Assembly (NCBI GenBank): GCA_013817135.1
Contig: JACDDF010000050.1
Location: forward strand, 1 to 9,369
DNA from: Nitrospirales bacterium
GTDB lineage: Bacteria > Nitrospirota > Nitrospiria > Nitrospirales > UBA8639
Reading direction: 5' to 3'
DNA length: 9,369 nt
This document shows, in pieces, positions 8,119-9,369 of this stretch. The stretch's first letter is position 1. Each line of letters starts with the position of its first letter. Both the position numbers and the translations under genes were made by a program. The notes beneath the pieces are model-generated. The model had not been told where the DNA came from. It made no database searches and saw only the letters and a list, made by a program, of their open reading frames with translations.

Positions 8119-8330
8119 TCTCAGCAATTTCTGTTCGATTCGAAGGCCAAAATCTTCTTGTGTTCAACAAAACAGAGAACCGGTGTGGGAAGATCGTTGC
8201 TTCTGCGAGTAAACCGATCTAGGGTTTTGATCAGGAGTCTTTTGACTTCTATCCCGATAGCCTAGGAGGTATTGGAGCAGAGGAAGATCCAGTAAAACCC
8301 TGGATGATGGCACTAAGATAAATTGAAAAT
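8119..8330. other. Non-coding spacer between nuoN and the insertion sequence
   Basis: This stretch of about 210 bp has no supported gene on either strand and looks more AT-rich than its neighbours. It contains several inverted repeats (see the separate entry) but no hairpin followed by a T-run, so the end of the nuo transcript is not visible. The AT-rich 8-mer TTGAAAAT at 8323-8330 directly precedes the probable IS end and could be one copy of the 8-bp target duplication that ISL3 elements make; the partner copy is outside the window. Confidence 0.6.
8217..8305. other. Candidate branched RNA or palindromic element
   Basis: A 12-bp stem with one G-U pair can form between ATCTAGGGTTTT (8217-8228) and AAAACCCTGGAT (8294-8305). 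Inside it are two further hairpins. One is AGGAGTC/GACTTCT with a TTTT loop (8233-8250). The other is 8254-8275, nine pairs with one bulged G and a 3-nt loop. Together they would make a three-way junction. Competing pairings exist: ATCCAG/CTGGAT (8287-8292 with 8300-8305) and AGATCG/CGATCT (8191-8196 with 8215-8220) would each open the outer stem. I do not recognise a known RNA family. It may be a regulatory or small RNA, a relic of a small mobile element, or chance. Confidence 0.35.
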
Positions 8331-8358
8331 GGGTCTTCTCCCAAGCGAGTGGGTGAAG
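8331..8358 (+). repeat. Probable left terminal repeat of the IS, with an internal stem-loop
   Basis: GGGTCTTCTCCCAAGC starts here. CTTCTCCCA (8335-8343) and TGGGTGAAG (8350-8358) form a 9-position stem with one T-T mismatch and a 6-nt loop, so the IS end is itself nearly palindromic. There is no T-run after it, so it is not a standard terminator; when read into from nuo it could act as a barrier to transcription entering the transposase gene. Confidence 0.45.
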
Positions 8359-8441
8359 TCAGCCCGTAAGGACTGCAAAAGGCAAGAAGGTCTAGAAGTT
8401 CGGCTGTTTCAAGCCAGAGACATATTTGTCATGATAGTTGG

Positions 8442-9369
8442 ATGTCAACGAACAAGAGCCTGCTGGATGCTTACCGGTTCCCTGGGTGTCGTCCAAGGGC
8501 CAGACTCAAGGGGATATTTGGAGATCCAAAGGCTCGGGTTATCCGGCTGGAGCGCCGTCAAAAAAAACGGCATGCGGCTGGTGTGGGACCACGCACCGGA
8601 GTTTTTACGATCAGAAGGTTCGACGTATTCGAGACCTGTCGTGCGGGGAGAGGCGAATCTATCTGGAGATGGAAGTCCGCCGGGTTCAGTGTCACCGGTG
8701 CGGCAACGTGAAGCAGGAGAAGGTGCCGTGGTTGGCGGCCAACCCGTTTTACACAAAGCGGTTGGCGTGGTATGTGGGGCGACGCTACCGGGCAACGACG
8801 GTCAAGGCCGTCGCGAAAGAGCTCAAGCTGGATTGGAAGACGGTGAAGAGCCTGGAGAAGGAGTATATGCGGGAACAGCTCCGGCGCACGGGGACACCGG
8901 GCCCCAAAGCCATCGGCATTGACGAGATTTCCATCAAAAAGGGGCATACGTATCGGATCGTGGGCAGCGATCTTGTGAGAAGGAGGCCGATCTGGTTCGG
9001 GGGTGCGGATCGCTCCGAGCAAAGCCTGGATCAGTTCTATCAGTGGCTAGAGGCCAAGCAAGCGACGGGCATTCAGCTCGCGGTCATGGACATGTGGCGG
9101 GCCTTCGAGAGCTCGACGGTAAAGCATGCGTCCCAGGCCGCCATCCTGTATGACAAGTTTCATGTGATGAGACATCTGGAGAAGGCCCTCGATACGGTGC
9201 GGAAACAGGAGGACAAGCGGCTGGCTGCGAAGGACCGGTCGTTTATCAAGGGGCGGAAGTATACCTTGCTTTCCCGAAAAGCCAACTTGACGCTGGAGGG
9301 GCGCAGAGCGCTCACCAAGCTCCTCGACGCCAACAAGCGGCTGCATACGGCTATCTGCTCAAGGAAGCC
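8442..9369 (+). CDS. ISL3-family transposase, N-terminal and catalytic part, read in two frames (partial)
   Basis: This is a DDE-type transposase for cut-and-paste movement of the IS. An N-terminal segment starts at ATG 8442 (MSTNKSLLDAYRFPG, IFGDPKARVIRLERRQKK), and this frame alone would stop at 8709-8711 after 89 codons. From the A8 run (8560-8567) the protein continues in the -1 frame. There it shows the two halves of the zinc-binding domain, C-G-W-C (8573-8584) and C-H-R-C (8690-8701), separated by FYDQKVRRIRDLSCG. NPFYTKRLAWYVGRRYRATTV, AIGIDEISIKKGHTYRIVGSD (first catalytic Asp at 8921-8923), LAVMDMWRAF (second Asp at 9089-9091), DKFHVMRHLEKALD and FIKGRKYTLLSR follow. The catalytic Glu lies beyond the window. 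Near 9350 the frame seems to break again: the family's AYLLKEA appears only after a one-base shift. Family assignment is firm. Whether the first shift is programmed is open, and the second suggests a dead copy or a sequence error. Confidence 0.85.
8560..8567 (+). promoter_or_regulatory. Possible -1 ribosomal frameshift signal in the transposase (A8 run)
   Basis: In the upstream frame the codons are CAA AAA AAA CGG (8559-8570), which contain the slippery heptamer A-AAA-AAA (8561-8567) in the right phase. Slipping back one base gives K-K-T-A-C-G-W-C and so enters the zinc-finger frame directly. Ten nt downstream a hairpin can form: 8578-8585 with 8592-8599, eight pairs including two G-U, loop GGACCA. 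A slippery run plus a downstream stem is the usual arrangement in IS families that use -1 frameshifting, but ISL3 elements usually have a single open frame, so a simple indel in the A run is the main alternative. Confidence 0.45.
9349..9369 (+). other. Apparent -1 frameshift in the transposase at the window edge
   Basis: In the main frame the sequence reads LHTA and then ICSRK. Reading TAT CTG CTC AAG GAA GCC from 9352 gives YLLKEA, the ISL3 continuation as I recall it (NTAYLLKE). One base appears to be missing within 9350-9352. Only six codons are visible after the break. Confidence 0.6.

Larger units (their letters stand above)
8331..9369 (+). mobile_element. ISL3-family insertion sequence, left part (runs off the window)
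   Basis: The element is recognised from its transposase (8442 onward). The probable left end starts at GGGTCTTCTCCCAAG (8331), which resembles ISL3-family terminal repeats beginning GGnTCTTC; this comparison is from memory. A leader of about 110 bp separates the end from the first start codon. The right half, including the other terminal repeat, is outside the window, so the boundary cannot be confirmed by matching the two ends. It lies about 210 bp behind nuoN in the same direction and does not interrupt a visible gene. Confidence 0.75.

Noticed and set aside
8119..8330. Intrinsic terminator of the nuo operon
   Set aside because: Hairpins are present but none is followed by a run of T, so I cannot support a terminator.
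8323..8922. 199-codon open frame on the + strand across the IS left end
   Set aside because: It overlaps the transposase in a third frame, has no family-like motifs, and crosses the probable IS boundary. The zinc finger and catalytic Asp motifs are in another frame.

Overview
The window holds the distal part of a bacterial NADH:quinone oxidoreductase (respiratory complex I) operon, followed by a short non-coding spacer and the start of an ISL3-family insertion sequence cut off by the window edge. The order is nuoG (3' part)-nuoH-nuoI-nuoJ-nuoK-nuoL-nuoM-nuoN, all on the + strand. It is the Escherichia coli-type order. Gaps are 1-4 nt, or there are ATGA overlaps at I/J, J/K and L/M, so the genes look like one translationally coupled transcript whose promoter lies upstream of the window. 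NuoI resembles the E. coli protein closely. The extra length in NuoL and the ISL3 type are compatible with a Nitrospira-like (Nitrospirota) genome, but the host assignment is tentative.

Region by region: 1-876 is the C-terminal third of NuoG, split by an apparent +1 indel in a G5 run. 880-1844 is nuoH, split by an apparent -1 indel at GGGCCC. 1849-8118 carries six intact genes, nuoI to nuoN. NuoI brings two [4Fe-4S] clusters to the arm junction. NuoH, J and K form the quinone/E-channel part of the membrane arm. NuoL, M and N are the antiporter-like proton pumps, and all their key Glu/Lys residues are present. 8119-8330 has no gene but contains several inverted repeats that could fold as a branched RNA. 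From about 8331 to the window end lies an ISL3-like element with a probable left end, a leader and a transposase read in two frames.

The most interesting points are these. (1) The NuoL C-terminal lateral-helix region carries a tandem 24-residue repeat, which makes it exactly one unit longer than my recollection of the E. coli protein. That is roughly the helix length needed to span one more antiporter subunit, and it recalls the '2M' complex I variants. (2) The transposase has an A8 slippery run with a hairpin 10 nt downstream, at exactly the place where the reading frame must change by -1. (3) Four single-base frame disruptions occur in 9.4 kb (nuoG, nuoH and two in the transposase), while about 6.3 kb of nuoI-nuoN is clean. 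Whether these are sequence errors, decay of a redundant complex I copy or recoding cannot be settled here.

I found no CRISPR array, tRNA or rRNA, and no convincing minus-strand gene.
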